Assembly: GCF_000737065.1 (NCBI RefSeq)
Contig: NZ_AQRC01000008.1
Span: 113,351 to 177,350 of the forward strand
DNA length: 64,000 nucleotides
Reading direction: 5' to 3'
DNA from: Thioclava atlantica
GTDB taxonomy: Bacteria > Pseudomonadota > Alphaproteobacteria > Rhodobacterales > Rhodobacteraceae
Shown here: piece after piece, positions 25,187 to 34,201 of the stretch
Layout of the letters: every line of letters starts with the position of its first letter
Position numbering within the stretch: position 1 is the stretch's first letter
Made by a program: the position numbers and the translations under genes
Notes under the pieces: generated by a model
The model's input: only the letters and a program-made list of their open reading frames with translations
Database searches by the model: none
What the model was told of the DNA's origin: nothing

Positions 25187-25768
25187 ATGGACAATGATTT
25201 GTATATTGCGCTCGGCGCGAATATGCCGAGCAATGCAGGATTGCCCGACGCGACGCTCCGGGCCGCGTTGGGCGAAATGGCAGCGCGCGGCTTGTCCCTG
25301 CAGGCGGTCAGTCGGTTCTTCGCCACACCCGCGGTCCCGTCGGGGTCCGGGCCGGATTACCTCAATGCCTGCTGCAGGTTGGCCTCCGACAGGTCCCCGG
25401 GCGAGGTGCTCCAGATCCTGCATGAAATCGAGGCGGAATTCGGCCGGGTACGCGAGGGACGCTGGCAGGCGCGGGGCATCGATCTCGATCTGATCGCGAT
25501 GGGTGACGCGGTTCTGCCCGATCCGACGGTCTATGCGAAATGGCGTGACCTTTCACCGCAGGCGCAGCTCGTCGAGGCGCCCGATCACCTTGTTTTGCCG
25601 CATCCGCGGCTTCAGGATCGCGCCTTCGTGCTGATTCCCCTCGCCGATATCGCCCCGCTCTGGCGTCATCCCGTGTCCGGCCTGAGCGTCGTCGAGATGC
25701 TCGAAGCGCTGCCCGAGAATGAAAAAGCCGCGATCCGGCCGCTTCTCGAGGCCCATTCGGCCCAATGA
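25187..25768 (+). CDS. folK: 2-amino-4-hydroxy-6-hydroxymethyldihydropteridine diphosphokinase
   Basis: A 193-residue HPPK, which transfers pyrophosphate from ATP to 6-hydroxymethyl-7,8-dihydropterin in folate synthesis. Motifs: YIALGANMPSNAG at the start, FATPAVPSGSGPDYLNACCRL, and the metal-binding RWQARGIDLDLIAMGD followed by LPHPRLQDRAFVLIPLADI. The start is less certain than usual: ATG 25187 lacks a good ribosome binding site, and its upstream region is AT-rich. No other folate gene is adjacent, though a pterin dehydratase is encoded at 5.9 kb. Confidence 0.93.
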   Translation: MDNDLYIALGANMPSNAGLPDATLRAALGEMAARGLSLQAVSRFFATPAVPSGSGPDYLNACCRLASDRSPGEVLQILHEIEAEFGRVREGRWQARGIDLDLIAMGDAVLPDPTVYAKWRDLSPQAQLVEAPDHLVLPHPRLQDRAFVLIPLADIAPLWRHPVSGLSVVEMLEALPENEKAAIRPLLEAHSAQ

Positions 25769-25834
25769 CCGCTTGTGTTTCGCGCCTGCAGCGCCTAAGT
25801 AGGCGGTTCAATCCGAGTTCTTCTGGAGAGACCC

Positions 25835-26191
25835 ATGGCCCGCGTGACGGTTGAAGATTGCGTTGACAAGGTTCCGAACCGCTTCGAGCTGGTGATGCTG
25901 GCGTCGCACCGCGCGCGCGAGATCGCGGCCGGCGCGCCGATCAGCGTCGATCGCGACAACGACAAGAACCCGGTCGTCGCCCTGCGCGAGATTGCCGACG
26001 AGACCCAGTCGGCCGAGGATCTGCGCGAGCGTCTCATCGAGAGCAACCAGACCCAGATCGAGATCGACGAGCCCGAAGAGGATTCGATGGCGATGCTGAT
26101 GGGTGGCGAGACCCCCGATCGCGCCGTCGAGGACGACATGTCCGAAGAGCGCATGCTGCGCGCCCTGATGGACGCGCAGGGCCGCGAGTAA
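25835..26191 (+). CDS. rpoZ: DNA-directed RNA polymerase omega subunit
   Basis: A 118-residue omega subunit, which helps assemble RNA polymerase by chaperoning beta-prime and forms part of a ppGpp-binding site. The conserved [20 protein letters not shown] start, [11 protein letters not shown] and [16 protein letters not shown] are clear. The acidic C-terminal extension to 118 residues is usual for alphaproteobacteria. A GGAGAG ribosome binding site precedes ATG 25835. It is 27 bases from rsh, the common rpoZ-spoT arrangement. Confidence 0.97.
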   Translation: MARVTVEDCVDKVPNRFELVMLASHRAREIAAGAPISVDRDNDKNPVVALREIADETQSAEDLRERLIESNQTQIEIDEPEEDSMAMLMGGETPDRAVEDDMSEERMLRALMDAQGRE

Positions 26192-26218
26192 TCCTCTTAC
26201 GATCCGGAACGAGCGCGC

Positions 26219-28345
26219 ATGATCGACGTCGAAGACCTGATCGCGCTCGTTCGCAATTACAATCCGAAGACCGATGCCGATCTGATCCGCAAGGCCTATG
26301 CCTACGGTAAGGACATGCATGACGGGCAGTTCCGGCATTCCGGCGAGCCCTATTTCTCCCACCCCGTCGCGGTCGCCGCGATCCTGACCGAACAGCGGCT
26401 CGACGATGCGTCCATCGTCACCGCCCTCCTGCACGACACGATCGAGGATACCCGTTCGACCTATTCCGAGGTCGCGCGGATCTTCGGCGAGGAGATCGCG
26501 GAACTGGTCGACGGGGTTACCAAACTCACCAATCTGCAACTGTCGAACGCAGCCTCGAAGCAGGCCGAGAACTTCCGCAAGCTCTTCATGGCGATGTCGA
26601 AGGATCTGCGGGTGATCCTCGTCAAGCTCGCCGACCGGCTGCACAACATGCGCACGATCCGCGCGATGCGGCCCGAGAAGCAGGCCCAGAAGGCGCGCGA
26701 GACGATGGAGATCTACGCGCCGCTCGCGGGTAGGATGGGTATGCAGTGGATGCGCGAGGAGCTCGAGGATCTCGCCTTCAAGGTGCTCAACCACGAGGCG
26801 CGCACCTCGATCATTCGCCGCTTCGTGAGCCTGCAGAAGGATGCGGGTGACGTCATCCCGAAGATCACGGCCGATATCCGGCACTTGCTCGAAGAGGAAG
26901 GGATCGACGCCGATGTCTTCGGCCGTGCGAAGCGCCCCTATTCGATCTGGCGCAAGATGGAGGAGAAGCAGCTCACCTTCTCGCGCCTGTCCGACATCTA
27001 CGGCTTCCGCGTCATCACCCGGACCGAGATGGATTGCTACCGGGTGCTCGGCCTGATCCATCATCGCTGGCGCGCGGTGCCCGGCCGGTTCAAGGATTAC
27101 ATCAGCCAGCCGAAATCGAACGGCTACCGCTCGATCCACACCACCGTGTCGGGGCGCGACGGCAAGCGCGTCGAGGTGCAGATCCGCACCCGGCAGATGC
27201 ACGAGGTGGCCGAGGCAGGCGTCGCCGCGCATTGGTCCTATCGGGATGGCGAGCGGGCCCAGAACCCCTTCGCGGTCGATCCGGCGAAATGGCTCGCCTC
27301 TCTCAATGAACGGTTTTCCGAGGGCGAGGGCGACCACGACGAATTTCTCGAGAACGTCAAACTCGAGATGTATTCCGATCAGGTCTTCTGCTTCACCCCC
27401 AAGGGGGACGTGGTGAAACTGCCCAAGGGCGCGACCCCGATCGACTTCGCCTATGCGATCCATACGCGGATCGGCAATTCCTGCGTCGGCGCGAAGGTCG
27501 ACGGGATCCGCGTGCCGCTCTGGACCCGGCTCAAGAACGGCCAGTCCGTCGAGGTGATCACGGCCGCCGGTCAGCGCCCGCAGCTGACCTGGCTCGACAT
27601 CGTGGCGACGGGTCGCGCGAAGGCCGCGATCCGCAAGAGCCTGCGCGAGGAAGACCGCGACCGCTTCATCAAGCTCGGCCACGAGCTTGCGCGGGTGGCT
27701 TTCGAACATGTCGGGCGCAAGGTCTCGGACAAGGCGCTGCGCACCGCGGCCAAAACGCTCGGGCTCGCCGACGAGGACGAGGTGCTCGCCCGGCTCGGTT
27801 CCGCCGAGCTTGCGGCATCGGATGTGCTCGAGGCGCTCTATCCCGAACTGGCTTCGAGCCAGAGCGAGACCGAGGTCGAGCCGACCCGCGCCGTGCTCGG
27901 TCTCGGCGCCGACCAGACCTTCCGCCGCGCCGATTGCTGCCAGCCGCTGCCCGGTGAGCGGATCGTGGGCATCACCTATCGCGGGCGGGGCGTCGTGATC
28001 CACGCGATCGACTGTCCGGCGCTCGAGGAATTCGAGGACCAGCCGGAACGCTGGGTCGATCTGCACTGGAAGACGGGCCGCCATCCGCCGGTCTATACCG
28101 CGATGCTCAAGATCACGATCGCGAACGACGCGGGGGTGCTGGGGCGGATCTGTACCTTGATCGGCCAGCAGAAGGCCAATATCTCGGACCTCAAATTTAC
28201 CGACCGGAAGCCCGATTTCTATTCGCTTCTGGCCGAGGTCGAGCTATGCGATGCAGAGCATATGCACCGCCTGTTGACGGCGCTCGAGGCGGAGAGCGAC
28301 GTCGCGCAGGTGGAGCGCGTCAGGGAGCTGTCGCGCAAACCCTGA
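26219..28345 (+). CDS. rsh: bifunctional (p)ppGpp synthetase/hydrolase (RelA/SpoT homologue)
   Basis: The protein is 708 residues with the full long-RSH architecture. It has an HD hydrolase domain (FSHPVAVAAIL and LLHDTIEDT, His72-Asp73), a synthetase domain (KRPYSIWRKMEEKQ and SRLSDIYGFRVI, about residues 240-350), a TGS domain (VFCFTPKGDVVKLPKGATP, about 385), a helical region and a C-terminal ACT domain. The intact HD motif indicates it can hydrolyse as well as synthesise the alarmone, as expected for the single RSH of an alphaproteobacterium. It sits directly behind rpoZ. Confidence 0.97.
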   Translation: MIDVEDLIALVRNYNPKTDADLIRKAYAYGKDMHDGQFRHSGEPYFSHPVAVAAILTEQRLDDASIVTALLHDTIEDTRSTYSEVARIFGEEIAELVDGVTKLTNLQLSNAASKQAENFRKLFMAMSKDLRVILVKLADRLHNMRTIRAMRPEKQAQKARETMEIYAPLAGRMGMQWMREELEDLAFKVLNHEARTSIIRRFVSLQKDAGDVIPKITADIRHLLEEEGIDADVFGRAKRPYSIWRKMEEKQLTFSRLSDIYGFRVITRTEMDCYRVLGLIHHRWRAVPGRFKDYISQPKSNGYRSIHTTVSGRDGKRVEVQIRTRQMHEVAEAGVAAHWSYRDGERAQNPFAVDPAKWLASLNERFSEGEGDHDEFLENVKLEMYSDQVFCFTPKGDVVKLPKGATPIDFAYAIHTRIGNSCVGAKVDGIRVPLWTRLKNGQSVEVITAAGQRPQLTWLDIVATGRAKAAIRKSLREEDRDRFIKLGHELARVAFEHVGRKVSDKALRTAAKTLGLADEDEVLARLGSAELAASDVLEALYPELASSQSETEVEPTRAVLGLGADQTFRRADCCQPLPGERIVGITYRGRGVVIHAIDCPALEEFEDQPERWVDLHWKTGRHPPVYTAMLKITIANDAGVLGRICTLIGQQKANISDLKFTDRKPDFYSLLAEVELCDAEHMHRLLTALEAESDVAQVERVRELSRKP

Positions 28346-28385
28346 CGCAAAACGCCGTCGGGGGAGGGGGGAAAGGACACAAGAC

Positions 28386-29036
28386 TTGGTCTTCAGGCGG
28401 CGCGAGAAGAGGGGGTTATGGGCGAACCTGCGCGAGGCGGTCTGGCCCCGTTCGGGATGGTCGCGTGCCTTCCAATATGTGAAGCATCGCGTGAACCGGC
28501 TGCCCGATCGGCCTCACCGTATCGCGCGCGGCGTCTGGGCCGGGGTGTTCGTGTCCTTCACACCGCTTTTCGGCTTCCATTTCGTGACCGCCGCCACGGT
28601 TGCCTGGATCATGCGCGGCAACATCCTCGCGGCGATCCTTGCCACCTTCTTCGGCAATCCGATCACCTTTCCGATCATCGCGGTCTTCTCGGTCAAGCTC
28701 GGCCACAAGATCCTCGGTGACCGGTTCGATCGCGGCGGCCCGCCCGAGGGGCTGTTGCAGACCTTCCAGGCCGCAAGCCACGATCTGCTCCACAATTTCT
28801 GGGCCATGTTCACGCCCGACCGCGCCGAATGGGGCGGGTTGCAACGGTTCTTCGCGGATGTCTGGTTGCCCTATCTGGTGGGCGGGATCATCCCCGGCGT
28901 GATCGCGGCGACGGTCTGCTATTACGTCTCGCTGCCGATCATCACCGCCTATCAGAACCGCCGCCGTTCGCGGCTCAAGGCGCGGCTCGAGAAGATCCGC
29001 TCCAAGATCAAGCGCGAGGAAAAGGGCAAGGAGTGA
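28386..29036 (+). CDS. DUF2062 domain membrane protein
   Basis: The protein is 216 residues. The central region (ARGVWAGVFVSFTPLFGFHF, then GNILAAILATFFGNPITFP) is the DUF2062 signature, with three or four predicted helices and basic, cytoplasmic-looking termini. The function is unknown. The start is probably TTG at 28386, with GGAAAGGA nine bases upstream; no ATG fits the family start (MVFRRREKRGLW). It is 40 bases after rsh and likely part of that transcript. Confidence 0.85.
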   Translation: MVFRRREKRGLWANLREAVWPRSGWSRAFQYVKHRVNRLPDRPHRIARGVWAGVFVSFTPLFGFHFVTAATVAWIMRGNILAAILATFFGNPITFPIIAVFSVKLGHKILGDRFDRGGPPEGLLQTFQAASHDLLHNFWAMFTPDRAEWGGLQRFFADVWLPYLVGGIIPGVIAATVCYYVSLPIITAYQNRRRSRLKARLEKIRSKIKREEKGKE

Positions 29037-29058
29037 GGCCGCAGGGCTGCCGCAGGCG

Positions 29059-29316
29059 TCACCGCGGCGCGCGCCGGAGCCCTTGCGCTGCCAGCGCTTC
29101 GCTCAGGCAATAGCCGCGTCTCTGGGCCTTGCGGCGGAAGGTTTCGGCTGCCGCGACCGCGTCGCGGAGATTCGAGAACCAGCGCAGGCATTGCCGCCCG
29201 TCATGGCCGCGAATGCCCCATTCGCGCAGCACGGTGTATTCCCCGAAGAGATTGTCCGAGACCTCGACGCGGTAGAAACGCCGTGCGCCGGGCCGGTGAA
29301 GAATGAGGTTGAGCAT
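29059..29316 (-). CDS. stand-alone WGR-domain protein
   Basis: An 85-residue protein that is essentially one WGR domain: YTVLREWGIRGHDGRQCLRWFSN carries the Trp-Gly-Arg-like core (WGIRG). WGR domains occur in PARPs and MolR-like regulators and are thought to bind nucleic acid. ATG 29316. It is convergent with the DUF2062 gene, 22 bases away, and has no obvious operon partner. Confidence 0.82.
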   Translation of the reverse strand: MLNLILHRPGARRFYRVEVSDNLFGEYTVLREWGIRGHDGRQCLRWFSNLRDAVAAAETFRRKAQRRGYCLSEALAAQGLRRAPR

Positions 29317-29400
29317 GGCAGTGCTCCGAGATCGCGGTTTCGTGAATTGAATCAGACGTGCCGGCGCTTGGCTAGGAAAAAAGAGTTAACGCGCCGTGGC

Positions 29401-30111
29401 TCAGCCCCAGCGGACATCGCCGAGGAAGATGTAGCCCGCCCCGTAGATCGTCTTGATGAGCCGGGGGTTCTTCGGGTCCTCGCCGAGCTTGGTCCGGAGC
29501 CGCGAGATCCGCACATCCATCGCCCGGTCGAAACTCTCGCCCGCGGCCCCGCCGAGGCTCTCCTGCATCTGCGCCCGGGTGATCAGGCGGTTGGGGCTTT
29601 CGAGGAACAGCCGCAGCACCTCGCCCTCGGCATGGGAGAAGGAGGTTTCGTGGCCCGCCTCGTCGACCAGAAGGAAGCGGTCGAAATGCGCGGTCCAGCC
29701 GGCGAAGCGCGCGGTTTGCGCGGTGGGTTGCGCCTCGCCGCGTCCCTTGCGCAGCCGGGCCCGGATCCGGGCGACCACCTCGGTCGGGTCGAAGGGCTTG
29801 ATGATGTAGTCGTCGGCGCCCAGTTCGAGCCCGGTCACCCGGTCCTGCACCTGCGCGCGCCCCGAGATGATGATGATCGCGGCTCCGGATTCGAGCGCCA
29901 GCCGGTGCACGAGCGCGAGCCCGTCCCGGTCGGGCAGTCCGAGATCCACGAGGCAGACATCGGGCGAAGAGCGCTTGAGGCCCGCCTCGAACTCGGTCGC
30001 GCGCGCATAGCTGGTGGTCCGGAACCCCGCCTCCTCCAGCGCATCCGCGAGCATCCGGCGGATTTCCGGCTCGTCATCGAGAATGGCGACAAGAGGCTGG
30101 TCTGCGCTCAT
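29401..30111 (-). CDS. two-component response regulator, OmpR/PhoB family
   Basis: The protein is 236 residues. The receiver domain has the acidic pocket (ILDDEPE), the phosphorylated Asp in CLVDLGLPDRDG, the switch Ser in IIISGRA and the lysine in YIIKPFD. The C-terminal winged-helix domain has the typical DVRISRLRTKLGEDPKNP recognition helix and YGAGYIF wing. Its start overlaps the stop of the upstream hybrid kinase (ATGA), so it is the kinase's cognate regulator. The pair is divergent from the ligase/LIV transporter cluster, which makes that cluster a candidate target. Confidence 0.94.
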   Translation of the reverse strand: MSADQPLVAILDDEPEIRRMLADALEEAGFRTTSYARATEFEAGLKRSSPDVCLVDLGLPDRDGLALVHRLALESGAAIIIISGRAQVQDRVTGLELGADDYIIKPFDPTEVVARIRARLRKGRGEAQPTAQTARFAGWTAHFDRFLLVDEAGHETSFSHAEGEVLRLFLESPNRLITRAQMQESLGGAAGESFDRAMDVRISRLRTKLGEDPKNPRLIKTIYGAGYIFLGDVRWG

Positions 30112-32012
30112 CGACGGACTCCGGACAGATGCGCGGCGAGCTGCCCCGCGGAGAAGGGTTTCTGGATGACCGGGCAGGGCGCCTGCGCGCGCAAGGCATC
30201 ACCGGGCGGCAGCGAGGTCATCAGGATCACCGGGATCTGATCGCCGATGGCGCGCGCGAGGTCCACCCCCGTTCGACCTCCGGGAAGCTGGATATCGGAG
30301 AGCACCGCGCCGATATCGGGCAGTTGCAGAAGTGCCTCGGCCTCGGCCACCGAGCCGGCCTCGACGACGGTATGATCGAGCCCGCGCAGCATGTCGCGGG
30401 TCACGGCGCGGATCTCCTCGTTATCCTCCACCAGAAGCACCAGCAGCGGCGCGGGTTGCGCCTCCGCGATCCGAAGCGGCAGGCGTAGCGTGACCTGCGC
30501 GCCATCGGCGGTGTTGCGCAGCCGGACCGTACCGCCGGCGAGCTTGGTCTGGTCATAGACCATCGACAGGCCTAGCCCCGAGCCTTCGCTGCCCTTGGTG
30601 GTGAAGAAGGGATCGAGCGCGTGGGCGAGCGCCTCTGGCGAAAAGCCCGGCCCCTCGTCGCGCACGGATATCTCGACCCAGGTGTCGCGGACCGGATGCG
30701 CGGCGATGCGGATCGTGCCGCCGGTCTCGCGCATCGCGTCATTCGCGTTGAGGATGAGATTCAACAGGCTGTCCTGCAACGGGCCGGGATCGAGCAGGAT
30801 AGGCGCCTCGAGACCTGCGATCTCGATATCGAGCGTCACCGGCTCGTGCAGCGTCGGCCCCGCCATCGCGGCCAGATCGTCGAGCATATCGGCGAGGATC
30901 ACGGCTTGCGGACGCAGCTCGCGCGGGCCGGATATCGCGGCGATCCGGTCGAGAAGCGTGCCGCCGCGGCGCGCCGCCGCAAGGGTCGCGCGGATCGCTT
31001 CATTGGCATCCGCAGGCAGGCCCTCCATCCGTTCGAGCCGGCCCTGAAGCCCGAGGATGATCGTGAGGAGATTGGCGAAATCATGGGCGAGCCCCGAGGA
31101 AAGCTTCGCCGCCAGTTCGCGCTTGCTCGCCTGCGCGAGCGCGGCGCGCGCCTGGGCCTCATGGGTCACGTCCGTCGACAGGATGAAGACGCCATGCACC
31201 TCTCCATCCGCGCCGCGATCGGGTGTGAGCGCCACGCGGATGCGGCGGCCCGACGGGTCGTGGGTGATCTCGAGGACGTTTGCCTCGCCCCCGAGCGCGC
31301 GCTCGAAATTCGCCTCGACCTTGGTGAAGGTCTCGGGGCCGAGCGCCTCGCGCGCATGGTGGCCCACCACATCGGCCAGCGAACCCGGCATCACCGAGGA
31401 CAGGCGCCGGTTCGAGAATGTATAGACGAAGTCCTGGTCCACATGGGCGATATGGGCCGGCATCATCTCGGTCACCTGCCGGGTGCGGGCCTCGGTTCGC
31501 GCCAGCTCCCGCGAGGTTTCCTCAAGCGCCGCATTGGTCGCCGCGAGCGCCCGGTTCGCGGCCGCCAGCGCCTCCGCGTGATCGAGAAGCTGGTCCGAGA
31601 GTTCCTCGGAACGCCCGCGCAGCAGCGCTTCCTGTCGCTTGATCTCGGTGATGTCGGTATAGACCGTGACCCAGCCGCCCTGCGGCAGTGGCGCCCCCTC
31701 GACCGAGATCGTCCGGCCGTTGGGGCGGGTGCGTTCCATGTAATGCGGCTCGAAGGCGCTGGCGGTCTCCACGCGATCGCGCACCGACGCCTCGACATCC
31801 TCCACGGGGCCGTATTCGCCGCGCGTGACAAGGTAGCGGATCGTATCCTCGAAGGTGGCGCCCGGTTGCGTAAGCGCGTCGGGAAGGTCGAACATCAGCT
31901 GATACTGCCGGTTCGACACCGCGAGCCGCAGGTCGCTGTCGAAGATCGACAGGGCCTGCCCGATCAGGTTCAACCCCGCCTGGGTCAGCCTTTCCCGGCT
32001 CGTCTCGATCAC
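30108..32012 (-). CDS. PAS hybrid sensor histidine kinase with C-terminal receiver domain
   Basis: The protein is about 634 residues with no membrane helix, so it is a cytoplasmic sensor. Order: a PAS-7-type domain (about 1-130, SIFDSDLRLAVSNRQYQLMF), a coiled coil, a second PAS (about 180-290), a dimerisation/His domain (SSGLAHDFANLLTIILG), an ATPase domain (N-box NLILNANDAMRE, G1 DEGPGFS, G2 GSGLGLSMV), and a receiver domain with Asp in AVLSDIQLPGGRTG. The GTG at 32012 was chosen for its GGAGG five bases upstream; an upstream in-frame start at 32063 has none. It is coupled to the response regulator. Confidence 0.93.
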   Translation of the reverse strand: MIETSRERLTQAGLNLIGQALSIFDSDLRLAVSNRQYQLMFDLPDALTQPGATFEDTIRYLVTRGEYGPVEDVEASVRDRVETASAFEPHYMERTRPNGRTISVEGAPLPQGGWVTVYTDITEIKRQEALLRGRSEELSDQLLDHAEALAAANRALAATNAALEETSRELARTEARTRQVTEMMPAHIAHVDQDFVYTFSNRRLSSVMPGSLADVVGHHAREALGPETFTKVEANFERALGGEANVLEITHDPSGRRIRVALTPDRGADGEVHGVFILSTDVTHEAQARAALAQASKRELAAKLSSGLAHDFANLLTIILGLQGRLERMEGLPADANEAIRATLAAARRGGTLLDRIAAISGPRELRPQAVILADMLDDLAAMAGPTLHEPVTLDIEIAGLEAPILLDPGPLQDSLLNLILNANDAMRETGGTIRIAAHPVRDTWVEISVRDEGPGFSPEALAHALDPFFTTKGSEGSGLGLSMVYDQTKLAGGTVRLRNTADGAQVTLRLPLRIAEAQPAPLLVLLVEDNEEIRAVTRDMLRGLDHTVVEAGSVAEAEALLQLPDIGAVLSDIQLPGGRTGVDLARAIGDQIPVILMTSLPPGDALRAQAPCPVIQKPFSAGQLAAHLSGVRR

Positions 32013-32224
32013 CTTTTCCTCCCCGGCATCCTGTTTGCGTAGCACCGGGGCGCGCGCGCGCAAAGCCCGTTTCGCTGCGCAGCGATGCGCGGAAAGAATT
32101 CGTTACAATCGCGAAAAGATCACGAAAACTTTGACAGCCAGCCTCACCCCATGCCGAACTGGGCGCGGAGGATTCGCCCCGTTGCGGAGAGGGACGCCGG
32201 TCAACCGGCGCGAGGGAGGAAAAT
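32013..32224. promoter_or_regulatory. divergent promoter region of the sensor pair and the ligase/LIV cluster
   Basis: This 212-base spacer separates the sensor kinase from the transporter cluster. It contains TTGACA at 32131-32136 as a possible -35 element, without a good -10 at standard spacing. A CGCCGG-TCAA-CCGGCG hairpin lies at 32195-32210 just ahead of the ligase ribosome binding site (GGGAGGAAAAT). Whether the response regulator binds here is open. Confidence 0.4.
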
Positions 32225-34201
32225 TTGGCTGACGCAGTCGCGAAGGGGCAGGATTCTGCCCAGTCGATTCCTGCGCTCTTGGCGCGGAACGTAGCCCGAT
32301 ATGGCGGCTATCCCGCCTATCGCGAAAAGGAATTCGGAATCTGGCAAAGCTGGACCTGGGCCGAGACCGCGGAGGAAATCCGCGCGATGGCGCTCGGTTT
32401 CCTGAGTCTCGGCGTGGAGCGCGGGGATTACATCGCCATCATCGGACGCAACCGTCCGGCGCATTACTGGGCGATGGTCGCGGCGCAGATGTGCGGCGCG
32501 GTGCCGGTGCCGCTCTATCAGGACGCGGCCGCCGACGAGATGGCCTATGTGATGGAGCATTGCGGCGCGCGTTTCGTGGTCTGCGGCGATCAGGAGCAGG
32601 TCGACAAGATCGTCGAGATCGAGGACCGGATCCACACGATCACCCATGTGACCTATACCGACAAGCGCGGGATGCGGAAATACGACCATGCCCGGATGAA
32701 CGCGCTCGAGGATGTGCAGCGGGAAGGCCGTGCGGGGCATCACCGTTACGAGACGGAACTCGACAAGCGGATCGCCGAGCTCGATTACGACAGCACCTGC
32801 GTGATGCTCTACACGTCGGGCACCACCGGCAAGCCGAAAGGCGTGGTTCTGTCGAACCGCAACATCATCGAGACCGCGAAGGCGTCGAGCGAATTCGACC
32901 ATCTCAACCACAATGACGAGGTGCTCGCCTACCTTCCGATGGCATGGGTGGGCGATTTCATCTTCTCGATCGGGCAGGCCTATTGGTCCGGGTTCACCGT
33001 GAACTGCCCGGAAAGCCCCGAGACGATGATGATCGACCTGCGCGAGATCGGGCCGACCTATTTCTTCGCTCCGCCGCGGGTCTTCGAGAACCAGCTCACG
33101 AGCGTGATGATCCGCATGGAAGATGCGGGCAAGTTGAAGAAACGGCTTTTCGATCACTACATGAAAGTCGCCCGCGACGTGGGGCCCGACATTCTCGACG
33201 GCAAGCCGGTGAGCTTCGGCAGACGTATCTCTTACGCGTTCGGGAATCTCTTCATCTACGGGCCGCTCAAGAACACGCTCGGCTTCTCGCGCATCCGCGT
33301 GGGCTACACCGCGGGCGAGGCGATCGGGCCGGAGATCTTCTCCTTCTACCGCTCGCTCGGCATCAACCTGAAGCAGCTCTACGGTCAGACCGAGGCCTCG
33401 GTCTTCATCACCCAGCAGCCCGATGGCGAAGTGCGCGCGGATACGGTCGGCGTGCCGAGCCCGGGCGTCGAGGTGAAGATCGGCGAGAATGGCGAGGTCT
33501 ATTACCGCTCGCCCGGCACTTTCGTGGAATATTACAAGAATGCCGAGAGCACGGCCTCGACCAAGGATCCCGAAGGCTGGGTTGCGACCGGCGATGCGGG
33601 CTTCTTCGAGGAAGATACCGGCCATCTGCGGATCATCGACCGTGCGAAGGATGTGGGCAAGCTGGCCGACGGCCGTTTGTTCGCGCCCAAGTACATGGAA
33701 AATAAGCTGAAATTCTACCCCTCGATCCTCGAGGCGGTGGTCTTCGGCGCGGGCAAGGATCGCTGCACCGCCTTCATCAATATCGACCTGACGGCGGTGG
33801 GGAACTGGGCCGAGCGCAACAACATCTCCTACGCCTCCTATCAGGAGCTCGCCGGGCATCCGCGCGTCTACGAGATGATCCGCGAGCATGTCGAGGAGGT
33901 GAATGCGAGCGTGGCCGAGGACCCGATGCTCTCGGGCTGCCAGATCCACCGCTTCCTGATCCTGCACAAGGAGCTCGACGCGGATGACGGCGAGCTGACC
34001 CGGACCCGCAAGGTGCGCCGCAACATCATCGCCGAGAAGTTCGGCGATCTGATCGAGGCGCTCTATGCCGGGCGCGACGAGATCTACACCGAAACGGAAG
34101 TCACCTACGAGGACGGCCGCAAGGGCAAGATCAAGGCCACCCTGCGGATCGAGGATGCGAAGACCGTTCCGGCGGGACCAATGGCGGAGGCTGCGGAATG
34201 A
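32225..34201 (+). CDS. AMP-dependent acyl-CoA synthetase, long-chain type
   Basis: The protein is 658 residues. It activates a carboxylic acid with ATP and CoA through an acyl-adenylate. The P-loop is YTSGTTGKPKGVVLSNRN (about residue 195). Further core motifs are VGYTAGEAIGPEIFSFYRS, LYGQTEASVFIT and VATGDAGFFEEDTGHLRIIDRAKD, and a late lysine-containing region follows. The long linker and length fit the long-chain/very-long-chain group, but chain length cannot be fixed. The start is TTG at 32225 with GGGAGGA upstream. It overlaps the LivG-like ATPase gene by four bases, so activation is coupled to uptake. Confidence 0.92.
   Translation: MADAVAKGQDSAQSIPALLARNVARYGGYPAYREKEFGIWQSWTWAETAEEIRAMALGFLSLGVERGDYIAIIGRNRPAHYWAMVAAQMCGAVPVPLYQDAAADEMAYVMEHCGARFVVCGDQEQVDKIVEIEDRIHTITHVTYTDKRGMRKYDHARMNALEDVQREGRAGHHRYETELDKRIAELDYDSTCVMLYTSGTTGKPKGVVLSNRNIIETAKASSEFDHLNHNDEVLAYLPMAWVGDFIFSIGQAYWSGFTVNCPESPETMMIDLREIGPTYFFAPPRVFENQLTSVMIRMEDAGKLKKRLFDHYMKVARDVGPDILDGKPVSFGRRISYAFGNLFIYGPLKNTLGFSRIRVGYTAGEAIGPEIFSFYRSLGINLKQLYGQTEASVFITQQPDGEVRADTVGVPSPGVEVKIGENGEVYYRSPGTFVEYYKNAESTASTKDPEGWVATGDAGFFEEDTGHLRIIDRAKDVGKLADGRLFAPKYMENKLKFYPSILEAVVFGAGKDRCTAFINIDLTAVGNWAERNNISYASYQELAGHPRVYEMIREHVEEVNASVAEDPMLSGCQIHRFLILHKELDADDGELTRTRKVRRNIIAEKFGDLIEALYAGRDEIYTETEVTYEDGRKGKIKATLRIEDAKTVPAGPMAEAAE

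Noticed and set aside
25808..28084. A 758-codon frame opposite rpoZ and rsh
   Set aside because: Shadow of two well-supported genes, with no motif.
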